Of a stretch of DNA of 64,000 nucleotides, positions 1 to 7,359 are shown one piece after another. The DNA is taken from positions 248,001-312,000 of the forward strand of contig NZ_CAHJXO010000003.1 of the NCBI RefSeq assembly GCF_903645305.1, written 5' to 3'. The stretch is from Corynebacterium sp. Marseille-P4321. GTDB lineage: Bacteria > Actinomycetota > Actinomycetes > Mycobacteriales > Mycobacteriaceae. The notes beneath the pieces were generated by a model. The model was not told the DNA's origin. It did no database searches and was given only the letters and a program-made list of their open reading frames with translations. The translations under genes were made by a program, and so were the position numbers. The first letter of the stretch is position 1. Every line of letters starts with the position of its first letter.

Positions 1-1
1 C

Positions 2-1687
2 TCGGACCGAATCGATGACCACGGAGTGATGGCTTTCGTGACGAATGGTGGCTGGATCGACGCTAACAACGCAGATGGCATTCGTAAAAGTCTCCAAGAA
101 GAGTTCGCAGCCATTTATGTCTTCAATCTTCGTGGCAACCAGAGAACTTCCGGTGAGCTTTCCAAACGCGAAGGTGGCAAAGTATTCGGGTCCGGATCGC
201 GTGCAACTGTCGCAATCCTAATTGCTGTTAAGGATCAACAGCCTAAGACTACGAGGATTTTCTACCGAGATATCGGAGACTACCTGTCAGCACCTGAAAA
301 GCTCCGAATCGTTAAAGAATCGCGGCTAGAGACGATTGAATGGGAACATATATCTCCTAATCAACATGGAGATTGGATTCATGTTCGGTCCACTGAGTTT
401 TCGACATATCCCGCCATCGGAGTAAAGAAAGATTCAGACACGAAACCCTTCTTCGTTTCTTATTCACTAGGGCTCGCAACGAATCGTGACGCTTGGGTCT
501 ACAACTTCTCGGAAGAAACTGTACGGACTAACGTAAATCGTTTAAGTAAAACCTATCATCGCGCGCTGGCAGAGATCACCGACGGCGAAACTTCCTCGGA
601 ACTGTTCGACCGTGCTCCGGAGTATTCGGATCCCACTGCTATTAAATGGGCACTCGGACTTACAAACCGCTTGAAAGCCAGAAAGTCGCTCAGTCTCGGC
701 GGATCCGTCATCAATGCTCAGTATCGACCATTCCAGAAGCAGAAAGTGTTTTTCGACGAGGACCTCAACAACACTAGGGGTCGGCTCCCAAGCATGTTCC
801 CCTCTCCTTCCACCCCAAATATTGGTTTCTATGTCGTTAACCCAGGGAACGACAAACCTTTTTCCGTCATGGCGACCCAGTTGGTGCCAGATCTAGCCTT
901 TTATGGTTCAGGAGGCGGGCAGTTTTTCTCGCGCTTCACATGGAAAACTACTGAAAGACTCGACGGTGAGCTGATCGGCGTTTCGGATCTTCCCGGAGAG
1001 ATAACCGACTTGTCCACGTACGGGCAGATAGGTGAAGTTGTCGACGGGTATTTGCGCGTGGATAACGTGACTGAAGAGATGAAGAAGCTGTACCGCGATG
1101 CGCTCGGCGAGGACATCACCGGTGACGACATTTTCCACTTCGTGTACGGCAAACTGCACGATCCGGAGTACCGCACAAAGTACGCGGCGGACCTAAAGAA
1201 GATGCTGCCGCATATTGAGACGCCTTCGGAACGTGAGGAGTTCGATAAGTTTGCGGCCGCCGGTAGAGAGCTGATGGACCTGCACGTGAACTACGAGGAT
1301 CTTGAGCCCTACCCGCTTGAGGTAGAAGTGAAAGGTGATCCGGATGACCGCGAGACGTGGCGTGTTCTGAAGCCAAAGTGGGCGAAGAAGAAGGACCCCG
1401 AAACTGGGAAGAACGTCAACGACACGACGAAGATGATCTACAACAAGTTCGTGACCATCAGCGGGATCCCGGAAGAAGCCGAGGAATACCAGCTGGGATC
1501 GCGCTCGGCGCTCGGGTGGATCATCGACCGGTACCAGGTGAAGAAAGACAAGGCATCCGGGATTGTGAACGACCCGAACGACTGGGCGGACGAGGTAGGA
1601 AACCCGCGCTACATCGTGGACCTGGTTGGCAAGGTCACGCGCGTGGCGATGGAGACGAACCGAATCGTACGAGGGTTGGGAGAATAG
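2..1687 (+). CDS. Type ISP restriction-modification enzyme, C-terminal part (5' end outside window)
   Basis: The frame is open to the window edge; residues just before the first internal GTG/ATG (26/29) read as ordinary family sequence, so the gene starts upstream. Type ISP enzymes are single polypeptides with nuclease, helicase-like ATPase, N6-adenine methyltransferase and target-recognition parts. What is visible is the end of the methyltransferase (the FVTNGGWID stretch, about residues 13-21), a region rich in LRGNQRTSGEL-type sequence, the target-recognition region, and a C-terminal domain ending in a conserved SGIVNDPNDW...ETNRIVRGL stretch. The first 900 bases or so are clearly richer in A+T than the last 700, which suits a recombined specificity region. 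It would cut and methylate DNA. The helicase and nuclease parts lie outside the window, so activity cannot be judged. Confidence 0.8.
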   Translation, partial: SDRIDDHGVMAFVTNGGWIDANNADGIRKSLQEEFAAIYVFNLRGNQRTSGELSKREGGKVFGSGSRATVAILIAVKDQQPKTTRIFYRDIGDYLSAPEKLRIVKESRLETIEWEHISPNQHGDWIHVRSTEFSTYPAIGVKKDSDTKPFFVSYSLGLATNRDAWVYNFSEETVRTNVNRLSKTYHRALAEITDGETSSELFDRAPEYSDPTAIKWALGLTNRLKARKSLSLGGSVINAQYRPFQKQKVFFDEDLNNTRGRLPSMFPSPSTPNIGFYVVNPGNDKPFSVMATQLVPDLAFYGSGGGQFFSRFTWKTTERLDGELIGVSDLPGEITDLSTYGQIGEVVDGYLRVDNVTEEMKKLYRDALGEDITGDDIFHFVYGKLHDPEYRTKYAADLKKMLPHIETPSEREEFDKFAAAGRELMDLHVNYEDLEPYPLEVEVKGDPDDRETWRVLKPKWAKKKDPETGKNVNDTTKMIYNKFVTISGIPEEAEEYQLGSRSALGWIIDRYQVKKDKASGIVNDPNDWADEVGNPRYIVDLVGKVTRVAMETNRIVRGLGE

Positions 1688-1709
1688 CTCACGCAGGTTG
1701 ACCTCTTGT

Positions 1710-1790
1710 GCGTGTCGGCGCAGCGGTTACAATTGGATGCGACATGACTGCTAATCATGTCGGCCCACACGGCTAGGCCCCCGCGCCGCT
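1710..1790 (+). other. tRNA-like folded stretch (possible structured RNA or tRNA remnant)
   Basis: Bases 1741-1747 and 1755-1761 form a perfect 7-bp stem around the 7-base loop CTGCTAA, which has the exact form of a tRNA anticodon loop with anticodon GCT (Ser). Upstream, 1719-1722 can pair with 1738-1741 like a D arm, and 1712-1718 can pair with 1764-1770 except for one mismatch, like an acceptor stem. No T arm is present between them. I see no normal tRNA solution. It may be a decayed tRNA at an island edge or a small structured RNA. Confidence 0.3.
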
Positions 1791-1819
1791 TTGAGGTACA
1801 GCGCGAGGGTTTGGTGAGA

Positions 1820-1966
1820 CTAGCTATCTGGCCAGCCTGTTAGCTCACGGACGATGTCCGCGAGCAGATTGGCCAGAAGCCCGCCCACGGCCCGGATCGC
1901 GATTTCACGGATCGCTTTCCGGGCCTTCGGCTTGTCCGGCTGATCACCGGATTTGCGCTTAGGCAT
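1820..1966 (-). CDS. small basic hypothetical protein
   Basis: A 48-residue frame starting with ATG at 1966, preceded by a purine-rich GGGAAGGGGG about 10 bases upstream, which supports this start over the longer frame. The protein has a very basic first third (MPKRKSGDQPDKPKARKAIR) followed by a probably amphipathic or membrane-touching helix rich in Ala, Leu and Ile. I do not recognise a family. It lies between the restriction enzyme and the arsenic genes, in a stretch with little other coding signal, so it could be a small accessory protein or a chance frame. Confidence 0.4.
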   Translation of the reverse strand: MPKRKSGDQPDKPKARKAIREIAIRAVGGLLANLLADIVRELTGWPDS

Positions 1967-2479
1967 CCATCTCACCCCCTTCCCACGGTCGGAGTGAACC
2001 CTCACCAGAGAGCGCACCCGTCCCGCCTAGTGGCGGAGACGAGCGCGCCACTAGGAAGGGGTGCCCACAACGAGCACGACAAAGAACGTAGCAAGTGGGC
2101 CCGACACGGCTGTGACGTGCGGGGATGGTGACCCGAAGTCGTCGATAAGCGGGCGGCTACTAGGGCTCCGCGAGGGCCGACTCCCAAATGACCGCCTCAG
2201 CAATGAGGAGGTCTGCGAGCCTCTGGTTGTGGAAGCGCGAGTACATGGTTGAGCCGCGACGGTCGATGGTGTCGCGTATTGGCGCGTACAAAGCACAACC
2301 GTGTAATTCGTGCAACAATGCGTAAGCGTGAGGCTAGAGAAGCTACGCTCCCGTAAACCGTCCACAAATCCGAAGTACGCGACCTCCCCCTCGACTACCC
2401 ACTACCGCGACACCTCGCCGGCGCGCATGCAGGCGTCCCGGTTGCGGCACAAGCAGCGAAAGCCGATGGTGCCGGCGTT
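1967..2479. other. poorly coding stretch between restriction and arsenic genes
   Basis: No convincing gene in about 510 bases. On the minus strand, a frame ending at a stop at 2160-2162 reads as a plausible protein tail (…FHNQRLADLLIAEAVIWES…) for about 50 residues but has no good start and runs into a stop near 2335, so it may be a gene remnant. One copy of the 11-base word CGTCGATAAGC lies at 2140-2150. No insertion sequence ends are evident. Confidence 0.35.
2140..2150 (+). repeat. CGTCGATAAGC, the copy outside called genes of a highly repeated 11-base word
   Basis: Exact copies in this orientation begin at 2140, 2587, 13997, 19060, 33146, 38159, 43236, 47087, 48799, 53896 and 58064. Copies in the reverse orientation (GCTTATCGACG) begin at 12921, 15498, 19642, 23112, 27052, 31114, 42408, 47290 and 51205. 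A copy with one mismatch begins at 39565. Most sit inside genes, coding LID or VDK. This copy lies outside any called gene. The role is unknown. Confidence 0.8.
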
Positions 2480-2881
2480 CTAGGCCTTATCCAGGAGCTC
2501 GCTCACGAGCTTCTGCACGCGGGCGTCGATGTCGTCGCGCACCAGGCGCATGCGTTCGGGTCCGGTGATGTCGCGGGCCGAAGGTTCGTCGATAAGCCAA
2601 CGCTCCGTGTTGGGGGCGTCGAGCTGGACCTCGGAGCCAAGCAGCACCACGCGGTCGGCGGTGCGCAGCACCTCCGGATCGATCGGTTTTGGCACACCCT
2701 GAGACATGTCGGCGCCGACTTCCGCGATGGCCTCGACGGATTCCTGGTTGAGTTTCGTGCCGGGCTCGGTGCCGGCGGAGTGGATCTCGAGGCGCTCGCC
2801 CGCGTGCTTTTCGGCAAGCGCTGCGGCCATCTGGGATTTGCCGCTGTTGCGGACGCAGAGGAAGAGGACTTTGGGGCGCAT
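2480..2881 (-). CDS. arsC: arsenate reductase, low-molecular-weight phosphatase type, probably mycothiol-dependent
   Basis: 133 residues. The protein opens with a phosphatase-like loop, [18 protein letters not shown] (about residues 6-23), in which Cys9 would be the nucleophile attacking arsenate. The G-K-S-Q-M form of the loop is that of Corynebacterium glutamicum ArsC1/ArsC2, which use mycothiol and mycoredoxin to reduce arsenate to arsenite, rather than the thioredoxin-coupled form. It ends with a charged helix. It follows the arsenite exporter gene on the same strand with a 9-base gap, so the two are almost certainly co-transcribed and controlled by the divergent ArsR. The cytoplasmic product hands arsenite to the exporter. 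Confidence 0.88.
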   Translation of the reverse strand: MRPKVLFLCVRNSGKSQMAAALAEKHAGERLEIHSAGTEPGTKLNQESVEAIAEVGADMSQGVPKPIDPEVLRTADRVVLLGSEVQLDAPNTERWLIDEPSARDITGPERMRLVRDDIDARVQKLVSELLDKA

Positions 2882-2890
2882 GGGGGCTCC

Positions 2891-3958
2891 TTAGTTGGGA
2901 AGGGTTGGGTCGGCCGGGAAGAGGCGCGGGCCGAGGGCGCGCATGACGTAGACAAGGCCGACGAGGACTGGGATTTCAATGAGGGGGCCGATCGTACCGG
3001 CAAGCGCCTGGGCGGACTCGGCGCCGAACGTGCCGATTGCCACCGCGATCGCCAGCTCAAAGTTGTTGCCGGCCGCGGTGAAGGACACGGACGCGGATTG
3101 GGCGTAGTTCATGCCGGTTGCCTTGGTCACGATCAGCGCGATGGTGAACATGCCCACGAAGTAGATGAGCAGCGGCACGGCGACGCGGGCGACGGTCCAC
3201 GGCTGCGAAAGAATCTGGTCGCCCTGCAGGGAAAACAGCAGCACGATCGTGTACAGCAGACCGATGAGCGCCAGCGGGGAGATCTTGGGCAGGAAGGTGT
3301 TCTCGTACCAGTCGCGGCCCTTGGTGCGCTCGCCGATGATGCGCGAGCACACGCCGGCGAGAAGCGGGATGCCAAGGAAAACGAGGACTGCGGTAACGAT
3401 GGCGGTGAAGGAGAAGTCCGCCGAGGTGGTTTCCAGGCCCAGCCAGCTCGGGAGCACCTGCAGGTAGAACCAGCCGAGCACGCCGAACATGAGCACCTGG
3501 AACACCGAGTTGATGGCCACCAGCACGGCGGTGGCCTCCCTGTCCGCGCACGCCAGGTCGGACCACACCAGCACCATGGCGATGCAGCGGGCCAGCCCCA
3601 CGATGATCAGCCCCGTGCGCAGCTCCGGGGCGTCCGGCAGGAAGATCCACGCCAGCGCGAACATGAACGCGGGGCCGACGATCCAGTTCAGGATAATAGA
3701 GACCGTCATCAGGCGTTTGTCGGCGGTGATTTCGCGGGTTTTGTCGTAGCGCACCTTGGCCAGCGGCGGGTACATCATGACCAGCAGGCCAAGCGCGATC
3801 GGCAGGGAGATGCCGCCGACCTCCAGGCTCTTCAACGTGTTACCCAAGCCGGGGGCCACGCGGCCCAGGCCGAGGCCCAGCGCCATGGCCAGCAGGATCC
3901 ACACCGGCAGGAAGCGGTCGAGGAAGGACAGGCGGGGCGGCTTGGTATTGATGCTCAT
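2891..3958 (-). CDS. acr3: arsenite efflux permease, ACR3 family
   Basis: 355 residues from the ATG at 3958 (the longer frame to 4060 would run through the operator and into arsR). About ten hydrophobic segments, as expected for ACR3/BART carriers. The family hallmark GLARCIAMVLVW with its conserved Cys lies in the fourth membrane segment, followed by WSDLACADREATAVLVAINS. It exports arsenite (and usually antimonite) across the cytoplasmic membrane by proton antiport. It is the first gene of the acr3-arsC unit, divergent from arsR, and its promoter must lie in the 55-base gap with the ArsR operator. Often annotated arsB, but it is ACR3, not the E. coli ArsB type. Confidence 0.93.
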   Translation of the reverse strand: MSINTKPPRLSFLDRFLPVWILLAMALGLGLGRVAPGLGNTLKSLEVGGISLPIALGLLVMMYPPLAKVRYDKTREITADKRLMTVSIILNWIVGPAFMFALAWIFLPDAPELRTGLIIVGLARCIAMVLVWSDLACADREATAVLVAINSVFQVLMFGVLGWFYLQVLPSWLGLETTSADFSFTAIVTAVLVFLGIPLLAGVCSRIIGERTKGRDWYENTFLPKISPLALIGLLYTIVLLFSLQGDQILSQPWTVARVAVPLLIYFVGMFTIALIVTKATGMNYAQSASVSFTAAGNNFELAIAVAIGTFGAESAQALAGTIGPLIEIPVLVGLVYVMRALGPRLFPADPTLPN

Positions 3959-3980
3959 CAATGCGAATGGTAAGCGCTGG

Positions 3981-3998
3981 TATTGGCGCTCGTCAATA
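3981..3998. promoter_or_regulatory. probable ArsR operator
   Basis: TATTGGCG-CT-CGTCAATA is an 18-base inverted repeat with a single mismatch, placed in the 55-base gap between the divergent acr3 and arsR start codons. ArsR/SmtB repressors bind such dyads, so this is the natural site for joint repression of both directions. Confidence 0.6.
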
Positions 3999-4013
3999 TG
4001 AGAAGGTGGGAGC

Positions 4014-4337
4014 ATGAATTCCGATGCGCCATGCTGTTCCCTAAGCGCGGGCCCGCTCAACGACGATGAGGCCGAGCACTACGCCGCCCTATTCAAGGTG
4101 TTGGCGGAACCGGGCCGCCTTCAGTTGCTCTCCCGGCTCGCGGCCGAGGGGTGCGAGCCGATGAGCGTTACCGAGTTGGCGCAGCTCTCCGGCCTAAGCC
4201 AGCCGACGGTGTCACACCACCTGAAGAAACTCACCGACGCCGGACTGCTGGAAAAGGAGCGCTCAGGACGGGTAGTGACCCACCGTGTGCGCCCCGAGCC
4301 GTTTGCCGACCTCCGCGCGGTTCTGCAGATGGACTAG
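4014..4337 (+). CDS. arsR: arsenite-responsive repressor, ArsR/SmtB family
   Basis: 107 residues, ATG at 4014 with AAGGTGGGAG just upstream. A winged helix-turn-helix is clear (VTELAQLSGLSQPTVSHHLK, about residues 52-71). The classic metal box ELCVCDL is absent. Instead Cys7, Cys8 and Cys47 are present. The 40-residue spacing between the N-terminal Cys pair and the third Cys equals that of C. glutamicum ArsR (Cys15, Cys16, Cys55), whose three cysteines bind As(III). The protein would leave the operator on binding arsenite and free both arsR and acr3-arsC. A GC-rich dyad follows the stop. Confidence 0.93.
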   Translation: MNSDAPCCSLSAGPLNDDEAEHYAALFKVLAEPGRLQLLSRLAAEGCEPMSVTELAQLSGLSQPTVSHHLKKLTDAGLLEKERSGRVVTHRVRPEPFADLRAVLQMD

Positions 4338-4339
4338 GA

Positions 4340-4359
4340 GGCCGGGGAACTTCCCGGCC
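4340..4359 (+). terminator. possible terminator hairpin after arsR
   Basis: GGCCGGG (4340-4346) and CCCGGCC (4353-4359) pair perfectly around a 6-base loop, 3 bases after the arsR stop. There is no T run after it, so it may be a weak or Rho-aided terminator, or simply a dyad. Confidence 0.35.
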
Positions 4360-4454
4360 CCGGCGCGCGACTACTCCCTCATGACGTGTCCGCCCGCAAG
4401 CGCGGCACCGCAGCACCAAGGGCAGATGCCCTGATTAGACAGAAGGAGCATTCC

Positions 4455-5042
4455 ATGAACCGCCGTGTTTTCGCAGCCTGCGCCGCTGGCGCACTGGCAC
4501 TGTCCCTCACCGCCTGCGCGAACGAGGAGACCACTACCGCTACCGACGCCACCGGGGCCACTGCAGCCGCGGACGCCGCCGACGTTGATTTCCTCAACGC
4601 CACCGTGCGCGCTAAGAACGCCGCGGATGCGCCGGACGGCAACGATATGACCTCCATCTTCGGCACGCTGCAGAACAACACCGACGAGGACATCGAGCTC
4701 ACCGGTTTCTCCACCTCCCTGGGCGAGGCATCCTACGAGATCCATGAGGTTGTGGACGGCGTGATGCAGCAGAAGGAAGGCGGCATCATCATCCCCGCCG
4801 GCGAATCCCACGAGCTTAAGCCCGGCGCGGACCACTTCATGGTGATGGACTACGCGCCGGAGATCCCGGCCGGCGACGCCGTTACTGTCACCCTCGAATT
4901 CGCGGACGGCTCCACCGCCGAGATCAAGGACATCGCCGTTCGCACCATGCTGCCTGGCGACGAAAGCTACGGCGAGGACGGCGAGCTCCAGGGCCACCAG
5001 CACGGCGCGGAGCACGATGGAAGCGAAGGCCACGACCACTAG
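4455..5042 (+). CDS. copper chaperone PCuAC-type lipoprotein
   Basis: 195 residues from the ATG at 4455, chosen because AGAAGGAG sits 6 bases upstream and a lipoprotein signal follows directly (charged MNRR, hydrophobic core, lipobox LTAC at about residues 18-21). The mature part has a Thr/Ala linker and then a PCuAC (DUF461) beta domain with His and Met residues spread as in copper-binding members (IHEVVDGVMQQK; HFMVMDYAP). The C-terminus is His-rich (GHQHGAEHDGSEGHDH), a likely second metal-binding tail. Such proteins deliver Cu(I) to cytochrome oxidase on the outer face of the membrane. Copper delivery fits the respiratory genes around it but is inferred from the family. Confidence 0.8.
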   Translation: MNRRVFAACAAGALALSLTACANEETTTATDATGATAAADAADVDFLNATVRAKNAADAPDGNDMTSIFGTLQNNTDEDIELTGFSTSLGEASYEIHEVVDGVMQQKEGGIIIPAGESHELKPGADHFMVMDYAPEIPAGDAVTVTLEFADGSTAEIKDIAVRTMLPGDESYGEDGELQGHQHGAEHDGSEGHDH

Positions 5043-5101
5043 GGGGGCATTTGCTTCACGACGAGCTGGAGACGCTCTAGCCCCCGCCAGCGGAACAGGG
5101 C

Positions 5102-6340
5102 ATGATGGTGGGCATGACTGCTCCCGCGCCCGAGTCCGCCGTACCGCAAGGTCCCAGCACAGGAAACGCCGCCACCTTCCACGATTGGTGGCAGGCGGCG
5201 CGTCCGCATACGTGGCCGAACGCCATCGCCCCCGTGGTCGCCGGTACCGGCGCGGCCGCGCTGTACGGCCAGGCGCACATCGGCCGGGCGCTGCTCGCGC
5301 TCATTGTGTCGTGGGCGCTGATCGTGGGCGTGAACTACGCCAACGATTACTCCGACGGCATCCGCGGCACCGATGAGGGACGCACGGGCCCGACACGCCT
5401 CACCGCGTCCGGGCTCGCCCGGCCGGAGGAAGTGAAGCTCGCGGCGTACGCGGCGTTCGCGTTGGCGGCGGTTGTGGGGCTTATCCTCACCATCACGGCT
5501 GGGGCGTGGTGGCTGATCATCATCGGCGCTGCCTGCATCCTGGCGGCGTGGTTCTACACCGGCGGGGAGCACCCGTACGGCTACGCCGGGTTCGGCGAGC
5601 TGGCCGTGTTCGTATTCTTCGGGCTCGTTGCGGTGATGGGTACCGAGTTCGTGCAGTCCGGGTTTGTGAGCTGGGAGGGCTTCCTGCTCGCCTTGGGCGT
5701 CGGTGCGATCTCCGCGTCGGTGAACCTGGCGAACAATATCCGCGACATCCCCACGGACGCGGCCGCGGGTAAGCGGACCCTCGCGGTGCGCATTGGCGAC
5801 GAGCACGCGCGCACCCTGTTCTGCGTCCTCACGCTCGTGCCGTTCATCGTGTCGGTGGCGCTGTGCATGTCGTTTTTGCCGTCGCTGGCTGGGCTAGCGG
5901 CGCTGCCGCTAGCTGTGGCGTCCATCCTGGTGGTGCGCCGCGGCGCGCAGGGCGCGGACCTTATCCCGGTGCTGGGCATGAACGGCCGCGCGATGCTGGC
6001 GTGGGCGCTGATTTCCGCTCTCGCCTTCGCGTTCGGCGGCGCCGCGCTCGGGCGCACGGTGCCGTACGAGGATGAGCCGTCGAGCCAGAACTCGTTCTTA
6101 GAGGACCCGTTCGCCGAGGACCCGCTCGCGGTGCCTGGCGACGAGTACGGCAGCGCCGACGAATACTTCGACAGCGTCACGGAAACTGAGACTGAAACCG
6201 AGACAGAGACCCGCACGGAGGTGTCCACAGAGCTGGAAACCCCGGTGATTGCCACCGAGCCGCAGGTGTACAGCCCGTTCGCGGACCCGTACGACGAGAA
6301 CGACCTGTACGGCGACGCGGACGTGGTGATCACGGAGTAA
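5102..6340 (+). CDS. menA: 1,4-dihydroxy-2-naphthoate polyprenyltransferase (menaquinone synthesis)
   Basis: Membrane prenyltransferase of the UbiA family, which joins the polyprenyl chain to DHNA to give demethylmenaquinone. Both Asp-rich motifs are seen: NYANDYSDGIRGTD (about residues 78-91) and NNIRDIPTDAAAGKRTLAVR (about 207-226), with eight or so hydrophobic segments between residues 40 and 320. Starts at 5102, 5105 and 5114 are all possible; GGTGGGC before 5114 slightly favours the shortest. After the last membrane segment the protein carries an extra tail of about 90 acidic residues including an uninterrupted run of alternating Thr and Glu, not expected for MenA. A good terminator follows the gene. 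Confidence 0.92.
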   Translation: MMVGMTAPAPESAVPQGPSTGNAATFHDWWQAARPHTWPNAIAPVVAGTGAAALYGQAHIGRALLALIVSWALIVGVNYANDYSDGIRGTDEGRTGPTRLTASGLARPEEVKLAAYAAFALAAVVGLILTITAGAWWLIIIGAACILAAWFYTGGEHPYGYAGFGELAVFVFFGLVAVMGTEFVQSGFVSWEGFLLALGVGAISASVNLANNIRDIPTDAAAGKRTLAVRIGDEHARTLFCVLTLVPFIVSVALCMSFLPSLAGLAALPLAVASILVVRRGAQGADLIPVLGMNGRAMLAWALISALAFAFGGAALGRTVPYEDEPSSQNSFLEDPFAEDPLAVPGDEYGSADEYFDSVTETETETETETRTEVSTELETPVIATEPQVYSPFADPYDENDLYGDADVVITE

Positions 6341-6359
6341 GCCAACCGCGTGAATGATA

Positions 6360-6386
6360 ATCCCCGGGTGCCGCCCGGGGATTTTT
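6360..6386 (+). terminator. Rho-independent terminator of menA
   Basis: ATCCCCGGG (6360-6368) pairs perfectly with CCCGGGGAT (6374-6382) around a 5-base loop and runs into TTTTT, 20 bases after the menA stop. Confidence 0.9.
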
Positions 6387-6450
6387 GCTGTTCAGCGATG
6401 GTTGGGGGTCAAACTTCGCGGCGCCGGACGAGACCTTAGACAGCCTAGTT

Positions 6451-6479
6451 TTGAACTTATAGACAGAGTTGTTTATTCT
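6451..6479 (+). promoter_or_regulatory. metQNI promoter with overlapping McbR-like operator
   Basis: TTGAAC (6451-6456) and TATTCT (6474-6479) are 17 bases apart and form a likely -35/-10 pair ahead of metQ. TAGAC-N6-GTTTA (6460-6475) lies between and over them. The published McbR site is TAGAC-N6-GTCTA, so this differs by one base. McbR represses sulfur amino acid genes in corynebacteria, so repression of the methionine importer by direct promoter occlusion is likely. Confidence 0.65.
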
Positions 6480-6519
6480 CTCGGGAGGTTATTCTGCCCT
6501 GAAGAGAGGAAGCACGCAA

Positions 6520-7353
6520 ATGCTGAAGAAACTCACCGCCGTCACCGCGGCTGCCGCCCTGTCCCTTGGCCTGGTGGCCTGCTCCGGCGAGAGCGCCGAC
6601 ACCGAGGCCGCTGGCGACACGAAGACTATCCGCGTGGCCACCTCCCCTGGTCCGTACTCGGAGCTGTTCACCGACGGTGTCGCGCCCATCCTGGAGAAGG
6701 AGGGCTACAACGTTGAATTTCAGTCCTTCACCGACCTGAACCAGGCCGACGCGGCGCTCGCCGAGGATCAGGCAGACCTGAACGTGGACCAGCACTCCGC
6801 GTGGATCAAGGTGTTTAACGAGGAGAAGGGCGCGAACCTTACCTCGATTACCGAGGTGCCCACGGTGCCGGCTGGCCTGTACTCCGATAAGCACACGGAC
6901 ATCAACGAGGTAGCGGACGGCCAGTCGGTGGCCATCCCGCAGGACGGCTCTAACAAGTCTCGCGCGATCCACGTGCTGGTGGACGCGGGCTGGATCACCC
7001 TGAACGACGCCGCGGACGACACACTGCTCTCCGAGGCGGACATCAAGGACAACGTGCACAACCTGGAGATCATCCCGATGGACTCCGCGAATATGTCTCG
7101 CTCGCTGCCGGACCTGGACTGGGCGGTTATCCCGGGCTCCATGAGCTACGCCGCGGGCCTGGATCCGAAGCTGCAGGTTTTCCAGGAGACCCTGCGCCCG
7201 GAGCTGATCCTGGTGGCCACCACCACCGAGGACAAGAAGGATTCCGAGTGGGCGAAGGCCGTGGCTGACGCGTACCGCTCCGAGGAGTTCAAGGAGTACT
7301 TCGACGCCAACAACGAGAACAACTACTGGTTCCTGCCGGAATCGCTGCAGTAA
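6520..7353 (+). CDS. metQ: methionine ABC importer, substrate-binding lipoprotein
   Basis: 277 residues from the ATG at 6520, preceded by GAGAGGA. A lipoprotein signal is clear, with lipobox LVAC at about residues 19-22. The rest is a NlpA/MetQ-type periplasmic-binding domain: IRVATSPGPYSELF at its start, then LNQADAALAEDQADLNVDQH, and a conserved IPQDGSNKSRA loop. It captures methionine outside the membrane and hands it to MetI/MetN. It is the first gene of metQ-metN-metI; the next gene starts 6 bases after its stop. An McbR-like operator lies over its promoter, so expression should rise when methionine or sulfur is short. Confidence 0.93.
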   Translation: MLKKLTAVTAAAALSLGLVACSGESADTEAAGDTKTIRVATSPGPYSELFTDGVAPILEKEGYNVEFQSFTDLNQADAALAEDQADLNVDQHSAWIKVFNEEKGANLTSITEVPTVPAGLYSDKHTDINEVADGQSVAIPQDGSNKSRAIHVLVDAGWITLNDAADDTLLSEADIKDNVHNLEIIPMDSANMSRSLPDLDWAVIPGSMSYAAGLDPKLQVFQETLRPELILVATTTEDKKDSEWAKAVADAYRSEEFKEYFDANNENNYWFLPESLQ

Positions 7354-7359
7354 ACCCAC

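Noticed and set aside
26..1687. Start of the restriction gene at the GTG/ATG at 26/29
   Set aside because: The frame is open to the window start and the residues upstream continue family sequence, so the gene is truncated by the window.
1741..1761. Call of a real tRNA-Ser(GCT)
   Set aside because: Only the anticodon arm is convincing; there is no T arm and no consistent acceptor stem with CCA end, so it is reported as tRNA-like only.
2051..2365. 104-residue minus frame in the accessory gap
   Set aside because: Low-complexity Ser/Thr/Arg sequence without a ribosome-binding site; another minus phase reads more like protein but has no start.
2780..3973. Long + strand frame of 397 residues opposite acr3-arsC
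   Set aside because: His/Gln/Arg-rich composition typical of the antisense of a GC-rich gene; acr3 and arsC on the other strand have clear family motifs.
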